The notes under the pieces were generated by a model, which ran no database searches, was not told the origin of the DNA, and worked only from the letters and a program-made list of their open reading frames with translations. From Paramacrobiotus metropolitanus (lineage: Eukaryota > Tardigrada > Eutardigrada > Parachela > Macrobiotidae): a stretch of DNA of 64,000 bases. The translations under genes and the position numbers were made by a program. This document shows, piece after piece, positions 10,396 through 21,870 of this stretch. The stretch covers positions 186,001-250,000 of the forward strand of contig NW_026570370.1 in NCBI RefSeq assembly GCF_019649055.1. The letters are read 5' to 3'. The first letter of the stretch is position 1. Every line of letters begins with the position of its first letter.

Positions 10396-12153
10396 TAACT
10401 TCAGCACATTTACCACGTGCCACCGCGGACTTATTCCAGGTTGACGGTGCTTGTTCTCTTATCACTGGTGCGCCGTCGCGCCTCTGGGCTACTGCAATAC
10501 GTGCTACATTCCGGCTGCTCAAGTCACACCATTGTGGAAATGAAGGGGACGTTGTCGCTGTTGTTCGTCGTACCACACCGTTGATCGTAATTTGTGCCAT
10601 GCAGCACATTAAACGCGAATGGTTCGCAGTTATAGCCATTGATTTGTATATTATGTGAATACAGTTTGTAAGCAACGTGCAATTCCATGCTCAGTGCCAG
10701 GGGTCATTCAGTGCACCCAACATGGCAGCCACATTTCCTCTAACATCAATTAGACTTAGACGTTGCCTAAGGAAAGCCGGAGATTCGAGATCGGGATTCC
10801 CCAGTCTCACCGCAAAGATTTCTACCGACGACGCGTACTGCATCTGCCACAGTGCCAAGGCATAGATTTTATTTTATACCAGGAAAAGCAAGATTTCATA
10901 CTACAGTACTTAGTACTTAACCAAGAAGACAGATGGAAAATGAAGGTTCATTTAGCCTTTATTATTCAAGTCTCAAGATGCAGCAGTACGGTAGCTGTTT
11001 CAGATAGCAAGATAGCCATTGCTCAGTAAACAGCAGGATAATTTGCAATTGAGCACCAGTAACATCCACGGGGTAAAGGTTTGCATCAACTCTCTGGCGT
11101 TATTGTCTCCGACACGTATGACCATTTATAGCACCAATGCACTTGCACGTAAGAGTACGTTGATGCTATAGATGGCCATACGGCTGAGTGGAGATGAATA
11201 CAGCTGGAGGAAGTGCACATCGTCCCACATGTGCAGACAGCGTAAACACCGACTCCGGCAACGCAGACGCTTGATAGCCTAATATCAGGCGCCACCAATG
11301 GGCACTTCACGGTGTACTGGATGCTGACATGTCGATGTGTGTCGTGCTATACTCCCCGGGATACTTTAGAGCGCAAATTCAGCGCACGTCACATGCGCAG
11401 GATGCTGGCCAGGGACACGGCGGCCAACGTGCGGCACGCGCACCGTCGTGACCTCAGCCAGCATCTATTGCGATGACCGGCGGGAAGTCGGCATTCAAGG
11501 CGTGCGTAGAGGCAATGACATGCGCGGCCGGCCCTTGACGCAGCGCACCAGCAGCCGTGGAATGATGACGCGCAGTAGGTCACTTGCGCAGAGCGCACGA
11601 GTCTTTCAAGAGGTGCTGCATCAGGTCCACCTCGCGGGCACGCGAAAGATGGGCGGTTAGTTGAGGCGCCGGGTACGGATCGCGATCCAAGTTGTAACGT
11701 CGTCCAGACAAGCAGGTCGCCGACGATCCAGTTGATCGGCAAAATGACGTCGCACAGGTCCTGGCAAGACCTTTGCGAACCCATTTTAATGACCAACTGG
11801 ACCTGTCTTGTTGCAACAATGCAAGGAGCGCTTTTGATGGGCCGGAAATGTGGCCTGGGGGCTGGGAGAACCATTCTGGGGACCAAAAGTCTTCCGAGTC
11901 ATTGTTTTCCGAGACCGCTTTAGCAACAAACCGGTTGTTGTTATTGTGGTCTCAAAAATCAATGAACCGCTGATGGATTCCGCTGCCTTCTAGCCACAGT
12001 AACAACACACCGAAGTTTTGCGGATGAAGGAATGGCAACAAACAACAATGTCCGACTGACGGTTGCGGCGGTGATGGATCGGTTGAGGTCAATGGCCGTT
12101 CTGAACCAGTAATCGCTATCAGGGAGCAGCGCCCAATAGCTTTCAAAACTTCC
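10396..12153. other. Gap with GC-rich, coding-like but unassigned sequence
   Basis: The minus-strand frame at 11389-11886 is long (165 codons) but has no motif. Two other frames of the same strand also look partly open, which suggests compositional bias or an old gene remnant. Nothing firm can be called. Confidence 0.3.
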
Positions 12154-12223
12154 GACGCCAGCATGACGCGACACGTGTGGCTCTCATCTGAATCCGCCAA
12201 ACGTGTTGTGTCATGCTGGCGTC
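12154..12223. repeat. Hairpin with about 23-bp arms
   Basis: The left arm begins GACGCCAGCATGACGCGACA and the right arm ends TGTCATGCTGGCGTC. They are near reverse complements with a loop of about 24 bases. No gene overlaps it. Confidence 0.7.
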
Positions 12224-12754
12224 GCTCAGCAGCAGCTTCCACAAGCAGACCCTGTCGCAACAGTAACCACGGCCAGGAAACACTCACATTTGAGAGGGCA
12301 TAATTATCTCTTACCGTGCGGCCCTCCTTTAGGAGCTCAGGGATAGTTTGGCGAAGATGCTGCTATGGACCGATGACGGCAAATCACCACTTCCCGCAGT
12401 CTGCTGCACTTAAATAAATACTGCAGTCTGCAGCAACTTAACAGGCAACAAGCTACAATGTACGACAAAAAGAGGTTGAACCGATCAGTCGGTCCGCGGT
12501 TTAAAATAACCTCGCAGCGACACGCCACCACTAAAACTTGGACGCTTACTCACTACTTTCAGACGCTCGCGCTCCGTGAATATCAAAGTGCAGCTATACT
12601 AGTTGCATATCAAAGGTGTAGAAAAAATTTTAAACTTTTGATACTAAACCTGTGGCTGTTTATGGCGAACAGCACAAATTTTAGCCATTTTGCTTTCTCG
12701 TAGGCACAGCATTTAAAAATTTTTTTCTACCCTGATATCAACTAATATCTGCAC

Positions 12755-12947
12755 TGTGGTATATTTGCATATCACGAGATTATTGGCATATCGTGAAAGT
12801 CACGATACAAACGATGACTTAGCAACTGTGCGTTATTTCCTGTTGCTGTGTCTTTAGATGTTGCACTTCTCATTTAGTTGTTATCTTGTACTAGTCGTAA
12901 AATGGTAATACTTATTAAAGTATTAGCCCGTACTTGGAGACATCACA
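12755..12947 (+). repeat. 5' LTR of gag-only element
   Basis: Begins TGTGGTATATTTGCATATCA, ends GGAGACATCACA. Matches the 3' LTR except for two transitions. Confidence 0.93.
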
Positions 12948-13010
12948 ATTGGCGTGATAGGATTTGAACAGTAGCTACTGGTGTACGTGAAGCATTCTCG
13001 TGTTGGTGAG

Positions 13011-13768
13011 ATGGCTACCAAGAGTACGAACGCGTTTGTAATGACAAAGTTTGACCCTGCGACCATGAATTGGTTGGCGTGGAAGATCCGATTCAAGAAC
13101 TTCCTGCAGTTGACGGAGTTACCGGACTCCAAGCATGGCCTTCTGCTACTGGAAAGTTTGGAAACCCGTCCATTTGAGACCCTGGTTTCCCTCTGTGTGC
13201 CTCCGGATCCCCGCATCTATAAGGTGGATGACCTGCTGAAAAGGTTGGATACAGCCTACACGAAGTTCACCTTCAGACATACGGAAAGGGCACAGTTTTT
13301 CCACACGAAGCAAAGGATGGGGAAACATTGGTGCAATATGCGAATCGTCTCAGAGACAAGACGATTTCGTGTGCATTTCCTGCAACAATCCTGGACGAGA
13401 TGTTGCTGGCCGTTTTCGTGGCGGGAGCTGCGAAGGAGTCGACGCGTCGCCATTTAATGTCGAAGGATCTGTTGACCTTCGAAGAAGCACTGGAGAGTGC
13501 CATCAAACATGAGACTGGACTAGAAGAAGCAAAAGGTGAAGGCGCCGAAGTTTTGAAGGTGACGAAAGGAAGAAACAGAGGAAGGGCGGATCCCTGTGAA
13601 CGCTGCGGATCAGAAAAGCATTCCACGGATGACTGCTTCCACAGAAACAGTATTTGCAATCGATGTGGTCAGAAAGGACACATCCAACGCAAATGTCGAC
13701 AGAAGCAGACTAATGCGGTTTTCAGTACTTATGACGATAATACTCGAGAACCGTATGATATTCTGTGA
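13011..13768 (+). pseudogene. gag: Ty3/gypsy-type Gag with two CCHC knuckles, one frameshift
   Basis: ATG at 13011 is preferred over the upstream GTG at 12981. The capsid-like part has MTKFDPATMNWLAWKIRF, typical of Ty3/gypsy Gag. A single-base frame change lies near 13318-13328. The second frame continues with VQYANRLRDKT and a leucine-rich capsid end. It finishes with two zinc knuckles, CERCGSEKHSTDDC (13594) and CNRCGQKGHIQRKC (13655), both CX2CX4HX4C. Gag packages element RNA in the cytoplasm. The break falls inside the capsid region, not at a gag-pol border, so it is probably damage and not programmed frameshifting. Confidence 0.85.
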
Positions 13769-13808
13769 TATTCTGACGTAGTAACTTCTTTTAGAAGTTG
13801 GGGACGAT

Positions 13809-14001
13809 TGTGGTATATTTGCATATCACGAGATTATTGGCATATCGTGAAAGTCACGATACAAACGATGACTTAGCAACTGTGCGTTATTTCCTGTTGC
13901 TGTGTCTTTAGATGTTGTACTTCTCATTTAGTTGTTATCTTGTACTAGTCGTAAAACGGTAATACTTATTAAAGTATTAGCCCGTACTTGGAGACATCAC
14001 A
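13809..14001 (+). repeat. 3' LTR of gag-only element
   Basis: 193 bp, two differences from the 5' LTR, followed directly by the TGCAC duplication. Confidence 0.93.
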
Positions 14002-14140
14002 TGCACTATGATATTCACGGAGCGCGAGCGTCTGAAAGTAGTGAGTAGGCGTCCCAGTTTTAGTGGTGGCGTGTCGTTGCGAGGTTATTTTGAACCGCGG
14101 ACCGACTGATCGGTTCAACCTCTTTTTGTCGTACATTGTA

Positions 14141-15162
14141 CATTAAACTGCGCAAAAATAGTTCTAGAAAGGCAGTTGACGTCAGGTCACTAAATGATTT
14201 CCTGGGAGCGGACGTCTGGTAATCGAACTAACGCCAGATCAAGCCAACTTCGTACCTGTGCGTCCGCAAAACGTCCGTCCACGTACTTGTTGTATGAGGG
14301 CTCGAATGGACAAGAAAGCATTGCGCAGACAATTGACGAGGCAGAAATTGAAGGCGGAGTCGCTAAGGACATCTTAGGTTTTCTGTGCGCTCCCAGTAAG
14401 CCCAAAATATCCTCAGCGACACTGTCTGTAAAGAAGCTGAAGTGGCTGGTTGTAAACAGGCCGCGTTGACGCTCCAGCAACGGCGGATCCGTGGACGGCC
14501 AGCTAATCTTCTCTAACATTTCACAGCGCATGGTAAGACGATGTTTTTTGCAGAGGCGGCGTTTGGTTGCGTTACTGCAGCTGCCGTCACAAGGAGCGTG
14601 TGTTGTGATCAGGAATAGTTTTATAAACTGCTCGCCGCAGACCCGGTTTTAATTCTGAAATACGAGCGTCTCCCCGAATAGTACCCGCTCCACTAGAGCA
14701 AATTTATCAGAAACCCAAAGGAAAGGGACATTCGATAAAACATTTATTAAAATTGACTTTTGAACGGGGAAGTGCAAGATAAATTCATAAGAAATTGTTG
14801 CAGACGGCAGTGAACCTCCTCTGTACTTTACTAATATCTATATTAGAATATGTACTCGCAATGAGTCTTGCCTTGTGTAACTTTGCCATGCTTGTGATTA
14901 ATTTTTTACTTAGTTAAATTTTCAAAAAAACCGCAAATTTTTGGGTGAACCAGTCGGTGGTACATGTACATAAAGGTCACCAGCGGCGAATAAGGTTCTA
15001 TGCTTATGTCATACACGATAGGATAATCCGGTTCGGCTTAGTTATAATTTTTGTCGTACACAGATATTTTCCTAAAACGGCCGGGTGAAAGGGACAGTTT
15101 TGCATTGCACTCGCACATGAAAAAATTCAGCAGGGCCGCTTATTTTATGCGTAAAGCGAAAA
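14141..15162. other. Gap without a supported gene
   Basis: The plus frame at 14194-14469 and its antisense have no motif. The rest is AT-rich. Confidence 0.35.
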
Positions 15163-15357
15163 TAAGGGGAAGAAATGCTCTATTCAATCCGTTCCCCTGT
15201 TCTGCTGCCGTCAGCCAGCTCGAGCTTGACGGTGTGGCTAAACATGGCGCTTATGCACCGCGTCAGAGTTATATGTATTGCCGTGACGTCCCACTCCAGC
15301 CGGGTGAGGGCAGCAGAGCCGTTAATTGGTTCGACTGAAATTGTTTTCCCCTGTATA
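15163..15357 (-). mobile_element. MITE copy 1 (about 195 bp)
   Basis: Ends AGGGGAA...TTTTCCCCT are inverted. The interior is partly palindromic, with CTGCTGCCGTCAGCC-like arms near both ends. Its reverse complement matches the sequence at 30402-30610, which establishes a family. No coding capacity is visible. Confidence 0.75.
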
Positions 15358-16479
15358 ACATGTTTCACCTGCACCAGCGCGGTAAGAGACACCGGATATT
15401 TTTAAAAGTCCAGCACCGGATTAATTACCAGCACCGGATATATACTCTGTAATTGTTGAATGTATTGTGGAAATTGACTCATCGGATATATTACCATATA
15501 ATTTAATTTTTTAATTTAATTTTAGTTTTTTTAATTTAATTCGAATCAGAGCAGGTAGCCCATTTCCGGCTAGGGTGACAGTCTAGCTTGGGATTTTAAA
15601 CCTGGCTGAAGAATGCTAAGACAGAAAAACATCGAAATAATGTGTAAGTCAACTGAAATAATGCACCAAATAATAGCTTTAAGGAAACGATACACCAGTA
15701 GTGGTTTAAAAAAGGCCAGCAGTGTACAGCGCGCTTCTAAAACAGCCCAGAGAACGTAGTTCAAGAATATCACTGAATATCACATCAAGAATATCAAGAA
15801 TATAGCCAGATATTATCAGATATTACCAGATATTATCAGATATATTACCAGCTGCAGATATATACTGCTCTGTAATTGTTGAAAGTATTGTGGAAATTGA
15901 CTCATCATATTTTACAAGGACAAAACTCCCTGTTTCTGAATTCCGCAGTCGAGAAAATATGTGCTCGCAGCTATTTATTAATTACTCCGTACCAGCTCGG
16001 AAAAAAGTGTAGATTTTTAATAAAGGGAGCAAATATATTAATTAGGGAAGATAACTGGGCCGCGGAGCCAGAAAAACTTACGGTTTCTAGGAAATCGCGG
16101 GGCGAAAGGTCACCAGTGTTTCCCGGCTGACTGGGAGATGGGATGGAGACGATCGATAGTCCGTTACGCTGGCCGGACTGTCAGATTCGCCACAACAATA
16201 ACGCGTTCTCCATCTACTGTTTTTAAAGCGGTTCAGTTTGCCCAGCGGTACCGTACGATATAATCTCTGAAGTAGTAGAATTCCCAATGAACAACACAGC
16301 TGCAATATGGCGTTTCGAGACGCTTGCAGAAATACTGCCGAAAAGAGTGAAGTACTGAGCAAAGGTTTAGAACTGGCTCAATCCGTACCAAACTTGTTTG
16401 CGTCGCGCGACAGACGCGGAACGCGACAGAACGAATGCCGCGACAGTACTGTGCTGCAGTACTTGTGCTGTCGCGGGCT
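15358..16479. repeat. AT-rich stretch with a 70-bp direct repeat
   Basis: The block TCTGTAATTGTTGAA and its flanks (about 15425-15495) recur at about 15850-15915 with few changes. Between them lie short CAGATATTA runs (15795-15850). No gene is supported here. Confidence 0.6.
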
Positions 16480-17353
16480 TAGGGTTGTTAACGGTGCGGT
16501 GCGGTGTACACCGGTGTGCCTTCGGTGCGGTTTTTTACAAGAAACCGCACCTAGCCTACCGGTGTAAAGGGAAAAATCGCACCGGACGGTGCGGTGAAAA
16601 ACAGAAATCGCACCGCAATTTTTCACACCGCACCGCACCGGTGTACACCGGTGTAGCGCAAGTAAATAGCCGAAAGAGCAACTAATTACCGATTTTATTT
16701 TTTATCAGTTTCAACAACTTCTTGGCACTGCTTTGCAGTAGCCAGTGGGATACCAGGCTTAAGACACATCAACGCCTGCACCGTGCCAGACATTACTAAC
16801 CTTAACTGTTTAAATATGAAGATGTAGACATTATCTGCTCCAAAACGTAAAATATCGAGAACTGATTATTTTATGAGTTTTATTGACTGAAACAACACTA
16901 CAGAGCGTGGAAAATCAAGACAAACTCTTGCGCACGGTGCTGCACAATCTCTTTCTTGTGGCAGCCCGGTTGTTGCAGCAGCCATAGTATCAAGCGAGCT
17001 TCGAGTAATTAGACATGTGAATTGCGAGTGAAATGGTCTACACGTTACAGAATACAAATTTACGATCGCGTCAGCCTGTGCACCCTGTGGGCGGGAACCC
17101 ACTTCAACCCAGTTTGCAGCGTCATTTCACAAAAATTATTTATTTTAATTACAAAATTATTATAATTATATCCTTCGGTTAACCGGTGGTTAACCGGTGT
17201 ACGGCAACGCGGTTACCCAGACGCACCGGTGTGCGCCGGTGTGATTTTTCCCAAAAACCGCACCGCCTGTACCAATTTATTTTCAAAACCGCACCGCAAT
17301 TTTTTCAAATTGCACCGGTGCACTGGTAAAAAACCGCACCGTTAACAACCCTA
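16480..17353. mobile_element. Non-autonomous hAT-type transposon with 8-bp TSD
   Basis: The terminal inverted repeat is TAGGGTTGTTAACGGTGCGG, with the complementary end at about 17334-17353. The flanks are the 8-bp duplication CGCGGGCT at 16472-16479 and 17354-17361. Both subterminal regions (16490-16670 and 17180-17340) are packed with CACCGGTG, CCGCACC and GGTGCGGT motifs, which probably bind the transposase. The 874-bp element has no transposase frame. An 8-bp duplication and a TAGGG-type end are characteristic of hAT elements. Confidence 0.88.
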
Positions 17354-17620
17354 CGCGGGCTGTCGCGGTTATATACCGTGTCGCGGCTCTCGCGGCGTCG
17401 CAGTATACAGCCTGCCAGCAGCGAAAGTACTGTCGCGGGCTGTCGCGGTTATATACCGTGTCGCGGCTGTCGCGGCGTCGCAGTATACAGCCTGCCAGCA
17501 GCGAAAGTACTGTCGCGGTTATATACCGTGTCGCGGCTGTCGCTGCGTAGCGGTATAAAAAAAAGCCAGCATCGAAAGTACTGTCGCGTTCTGTCGCGGT
17601 TATATACCGTGTCGCACGTA
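17354..17620 (+). repeat. 80-bp tandem repeat, about 3.5 copies
   Basis: Units start CGCGGGCTGTCGCGGTTATA at 17354 and 17434 (period 80). Two shorter, diverged units follow. TGTCGCGG recurs inside each unit. The hAT element above is inserted in the first unit. Confidence 0.88.
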
Positions 17621-19596
17621 CTTCAAGGTTGGTCCTGGACGCGACACTGACAGCCGATTTCAAGTTGGTACAGACTGAGCCACTTCTGTAGTCCGCTTTC
17701 TGTAATTGTAGAGGGACGGATAATACTTGTAGGCGGTCTGATTAACGGCGCCAAGTATTCTCCGAAAGTAGAGCAGATAAGCTTCTTCCAATATTTGACG
17801 GCCGTTGCATCCCCGTTGCATCAATATAATCTGTATTGTTATTACCAAAATGATTAACACAAAGTCGCCCTCAGTCAACGACGAGACTGTTTGACCAGGT
17901 GGGCAAAGACTGCACAAACTTACATGAGACAAAGCTTGGGCAACGGCTTTCCTGTTTGTCCGTAAATCTTACTCAAATCTACATTACGGTTTCACATCAC
18001 ATTCAGTAAGACAAAACCACAAGAATAGACCTGTTCTAATTCTAAGACCACCGAAATAACCGAAACATTCAAATGTTATGGATAACCAGCCTTTTAACAT
18101 ACCGTTAAGCCGTTAAGCCTTTTAACATACCGTAATAACGAGGCCCCGCTTACGACGCGCTTATTTTGTTGGCCATTGTCAAACAAGAGACATCGTACCG
18201 CCTGTTGCGCCTCTGCTGCCTTAAGAGAACTTAGCTCAGCTAAATCTCTTTAAAGCAGCGCCGGTCGCCGACCGAAAAATAAATTTTTTCGAATAATGCT
18301 CTGGTTACGGTTAGTTTGCAGTCCCACACTAACAACAACAAATGCCAAAGCAGAATCTAAAAGCTGTTATTATTGAAATAATTTAATTCCCGTTAGTCGA
18401 TACAATTATCTCGAAAACTCGTAATGTAGTCGTAAGTCAATATCCATCCATCCTCAGCTTGTAGAATTGTACTTGTATACCGTTGTACCGGCTGTTCCCT
18501 CCATTAAAGGAGAAAGCAACCAAATTTTAATGGAGCGAGCAGCCAAAATAGTTGCGATTTTTTCTGTACATCGCTAAAAGATGATTAAAAATACATAATT
18601 TTCGCGCGTTTCGTGGTGCAACAGCGCCGTGCCGTTGTCGTGGCAGTGTGTGTGCCTTTGGGATTATTTATTCGGAGTTGTTGAAGCGGTCCGATATTTT
18701 TCCCAATGAGTTCCATTTTCTCTTTCAAACTGACAGCAGCATAAGAGCATTCGTTTAGAAACGACATTGAACATATTCAAGTTGTCCTTGCCTCTGAAGA
18801 GCTTTCTGCTGCTGGTTTATCTTGCAGATAATAAGACGGAACAATAGGCGCGACTTCTGAGACGCGTCTATTGTTCGCGATGCAAACATCTGTTACGCAT
18901 TCTAGTGGAGGTTATTAATGAGATTGAGCCGCATATTACATATGTGGGCTACAGTATGCACAACGTCTAAAGCACAACGTCTGCACCATTCCACAAGTTG
19001 AAAGGAAATGCATCGGCGCCACGAATGCCTTGAAGGCCGGATGCCATTATACTGACTTCGGGGCACATCGCCGAGGGGCCATAAAATTTGGCCTGACGTT
19101 CACTATCCACTATCTACGTATTCCTTTTTGGTATTATGTGTAGCTGTACAGATACGTACGCATTTCCAGTGAATCTGCATTGACGAGTGCTCGTATACAG
19201 TAGCAGCATTCCGTCCGAGTAACAACCGATAAAAATGCTCAATTTATTATATATATATATATATATATTAAGCACAAGATCTATACTACGCGCGGCGCCC
19301 CATAGTTTTCAAATCTCAATAACCATAAAACTTCTGAAAAAACGGACAACGCCATTAGATCAGGCATAGTCCAGAAGTGGCTCACATGAGTTTTTTTTAT
19401 GAAAATTTTGAGCCGGCATCAAGCCGGCACCAGGACAAGATTCATCCAACCCATCTTAAAGGTCACCTTGGAAATTAGAAATTGTTGCTTGGAAAACACT
19501 TATATAAACATGACTTATTCATGATAAACATTAATAGGGATAACAACTTAATTGCAATTTCCGCACAAATATTCAAACTTTTCATTGATTTTCGGA
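17621..19596. other. Gap with only weak signals
   Basis: The minus frame at 17660-17932 includes a hydrophobic stretch (FVLIILVITIQIILMQ) but no family motif. A (TA)n run lies at 19247-19269. I see no gene I can support. Confidence 0.35.
19247..19269. repeat. (TA)n microsatellite
   Basis: About 11 uninterrupted TA units. Confidence 0.9.
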
Positions 19597-20016
19597 ATGC
19601 CAAAAAGGAAAAATTTATTTAGTAAATCCACTTTTAATAAAAAGAAGCGTCTTAAAAAAACACGCGATGTCCGATACACCCAACTGTTCGTTGAAGATTC
19701 CAGACCTACAGCTCAAGCAAGAAATAAATTCAAACCAAGATTATCCATGCCGGCAAATGCAGCGCGGACTATGCAGAAGGTCAATTCAAATATGTACTGG
19801 TTAATCTGTGAACGCTGCGGTGCAAAAAATCTGGCAACAGAAAACGCTAGCTTATGCTGCAACAAAAACGGAAAACACCCCGAAAAATTGATAGATTTGC
19901 CGTTTATACCAGAACATTATCGAAAATTTATCGAGAAAACACCAACAGTCCAGAAAATTCCCGAAAATATAACAATTATTTTGCGATGTCTGCCACAGGA
20001 TGCACTGGACAACTGA
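19597..20016 (+). pseudogene. Helitron Rep/helicase, N-terminal part
   Basis: ATG at 19597 opens a Lys-rich N-terminus (MPKRKNLFSK) followed by a CERCGAKNLATENASLCC zinc-finger-like block. This is the layout of the N-terminus of animal Helitron proteins, where a Cys-rich segment precedes the Rep domain. The frame ends at 20016 in the middle of the expected protein. The next recognisable part starts near 20480 on the same strand. It is one of four pieces of a single broken Helitron gene. Confidence 0.7.
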
Positions 20017-20469
20017 AAACAGTAATGAATGGTTTATCAAGTCTCGTTTTGATCAGCGGAAAAATCTACCACCGAATGTTGAACGGTAATAATAATACTT
20101 TACAATCTTATTATCTTTCTTATTTATTATTTTTTATTATTATAAATTATTATTATTTTTCCAATGTAACTTTTTTTTGCGGAAACGGAAATCCTTTTAA
20201 AAGAGTGACGTTCAAATATCTCGGTATTAAGTTAAATGGTGCTTCGTACATCGTACTGCTACTAATATTATTACTACTACTGGTAATACTGAATAGGTAA
20301 CGACAAGCGTGGGCCCCTACGCTTTTTTATTCATGACCAAAGAATACCAAACGAAGATGCCAAAACTTTCAAACTGTCGCAACCCCCCATCAAATTGTTG
20401 AGAAAAATTTTAGAAAATAATCTTTTATGGGCGCAGTTCGAGCAGCCCTGTCTGCACTGTTCATAATGA

Positions 20470-21870
20470 GCTCGACTTGAGCTGACCGAAACCACATCGA
20501 ACGAAATTGCAGCGCTGATAGTGCCTGACAAAAATCAACCGTTTCAAGAAAGGTCAATTATTTGTTGGAAAAAAAACAGAACAGGCACCTACATTCATCC
20601 GATCTATATCTGCTCTCTATTTGCCGTTACAATTCGTCATCATTTGTCCATATGGGGAATCTGGATGGTCCACGACCTTTAAAGAATTATACCACTTATC
20701 GCAGCTAGCTTACTATCGCCAGTTCATTCTGCGACACAAAATCCTGCATTATTTAGGACCTTTATTCAATGAATTCATAGTTGATTTTTACAACTCAGTG
20801 GAGGAAGAGCGGCTGGATTACATACGAAGGAACCAGTTACGATACATCAACGAACAAGATTTACTTTTCGACGAAACAATCGACGCCGACGGTCCAGTTG
20901 ATTCTAGCCGAACATATTTACCGGAAAGTTTCCTTGGATCTAAACGATGTCAACGCAAATGCACAGCAGAAGCACTTGTAATTGTCGGTCAGCACGGTAA
21001 CCCCACTTTTTTCATTACAATGACAACTAATCCCAAATGGCCCGAAATCACCTCAAAACTTAAAAACCAAAATGCGTCCGATCGGCCAGATATAGTTGTG
21101 CAAGTGTTCCACGCAAAACGACAACATCTAATACGATGTGCACATCTTATTCTGAACGGAATAAGAAAAACTTACTGCGTCGAAGTAACGGAATTCCAGA
21201 AAAGAGGATTACCGCACGTTCATATAGCTCTGAAAGTAGAAAACGAGCCTAATCTACCCGACCAAATCGACAAACTTATCTGTGCAGAAATACCGGACCC
21301 ATCGAACAAAGAGCTGTATCAAGCAGTTACCACACATATGGTACATCACCATAAACCGCAGTGCTTTAAAACCGAATATCAAAAAGCGCATCAAATGTAA
21401 GTAGTGCATATAGTACGGTACATAATACGGTACGGTACATAGTACAATACATTGCTATTATTATAATACATTTTGTAAGTACAGTAATAATACAACTTCA
21501 CAGAATAATAAATATTTTTCGTAACTACAGCTGCAAACATGGCTACCCGAAACCAATTACCCCGGTGACATACCGAGATCACTGCGGTTACGTCCACGTC
21601 CGACAAAGAACGGATAACGATGCATATGTCGTTCCTTACAACCCTGAATTACTTCTTCTGTTTAACTGCCACCTCAACGTCGAAATTTCAAGTTTCATAA
21701 GAATCGTCTCGTACTTAAACAAGTACTTTTATAAGGGACCTGATTACACAAAAGGAACTTTCCAAATGCACGAAATTGAACAGTACATCAAAGCACGATA
21801 TCTCTGCGCCACGGAAGCAATACACAGATTTTCGAGTACCCGCTTACCAGACGATTTCCTGCAGTAACAT
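20470..21870 (+). pseudogene. Helitron HUH endonuclease (Rep) domain, broken
   Basis: From about 20480 the frame gives EIAALIVPDKNQPF. After a frame change, FVIICPYGESGW and VDFYNSVEEERLDYIRRNQ follow (20621-20870), as in the Helitron-like N domain. GNPTFFITMTTNPKWPEI leads to the metal-binding HUH motif in FQKRGLPHVHI at about 21193-21225. An insertion of about 165 AT-rich bases follows 21400. The third part (21565-21867) has VVPYNPELLLLFNCHLNVEI and the nicking-tyrosine motif YLNKYFYKGPD. The Rep domain cuts and rejoins single-stranded DNA in rolling-circle transposition. The catalytic residues are visible but lie in separated frames. Confidence 0.88.

Larger units (their letters stand above)
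12755..14001 (+). mobile_element. Complete gag-only LTR retrotransposon with 5-bp TSD
   Basis: Two 193-bp LTRs (TGTGG...TCACA) differ at only two positions. They are flanked by the 5-bp duplication TGCAC at 12750-12754 and 14002-14006. Just inside the 5' LTR, TGGCGTGATAGGATTTGAAC looks like a tRNA primer-binding site: its reverse complement has a T-loop-like part and ends in CCA. A purine tract (GAAGTTGGGGACGA) precedes the 3' LTR. The only coding capacity is gag. At 1247 bp with no protease, reverse transcriptase or integrase, it must have been moved by proteins from another element. Confidence 0.93.
12454..14140. mobile_element. Long foldback (inverted-repeat) element, interrupted
   Basis: The sequence starting TACAATGTACGACAAAAAGA at 12454 reappears as its reverse complement ending at 14140. 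The left arm runs to about 12640. The right arm is split into 12690-12754 and 14007-14140 by an LTR element and its target duplication. The arms are about 190 bp with scattered mismatches, and the central loop is only about 50 bp. No coding sequence belongs to the element. It looks like a foldback or long-TIR MITE. No clear outer target duplication was seen. Confidence 0.8.

Noticed and set aside
11389-11886. A 165-codon minus-strand frame.
   Set aside because: No motif, odd Arg/Cys/Pro-rich composition, and neighbouring frames are similarly open. Not enough to call a gene.
16866-17102. A frame inside the first hAT-type element, considered as transposase.
   Set aside because: It lacks any hAT catalytic or dimerisation motif and is only 78 codons.
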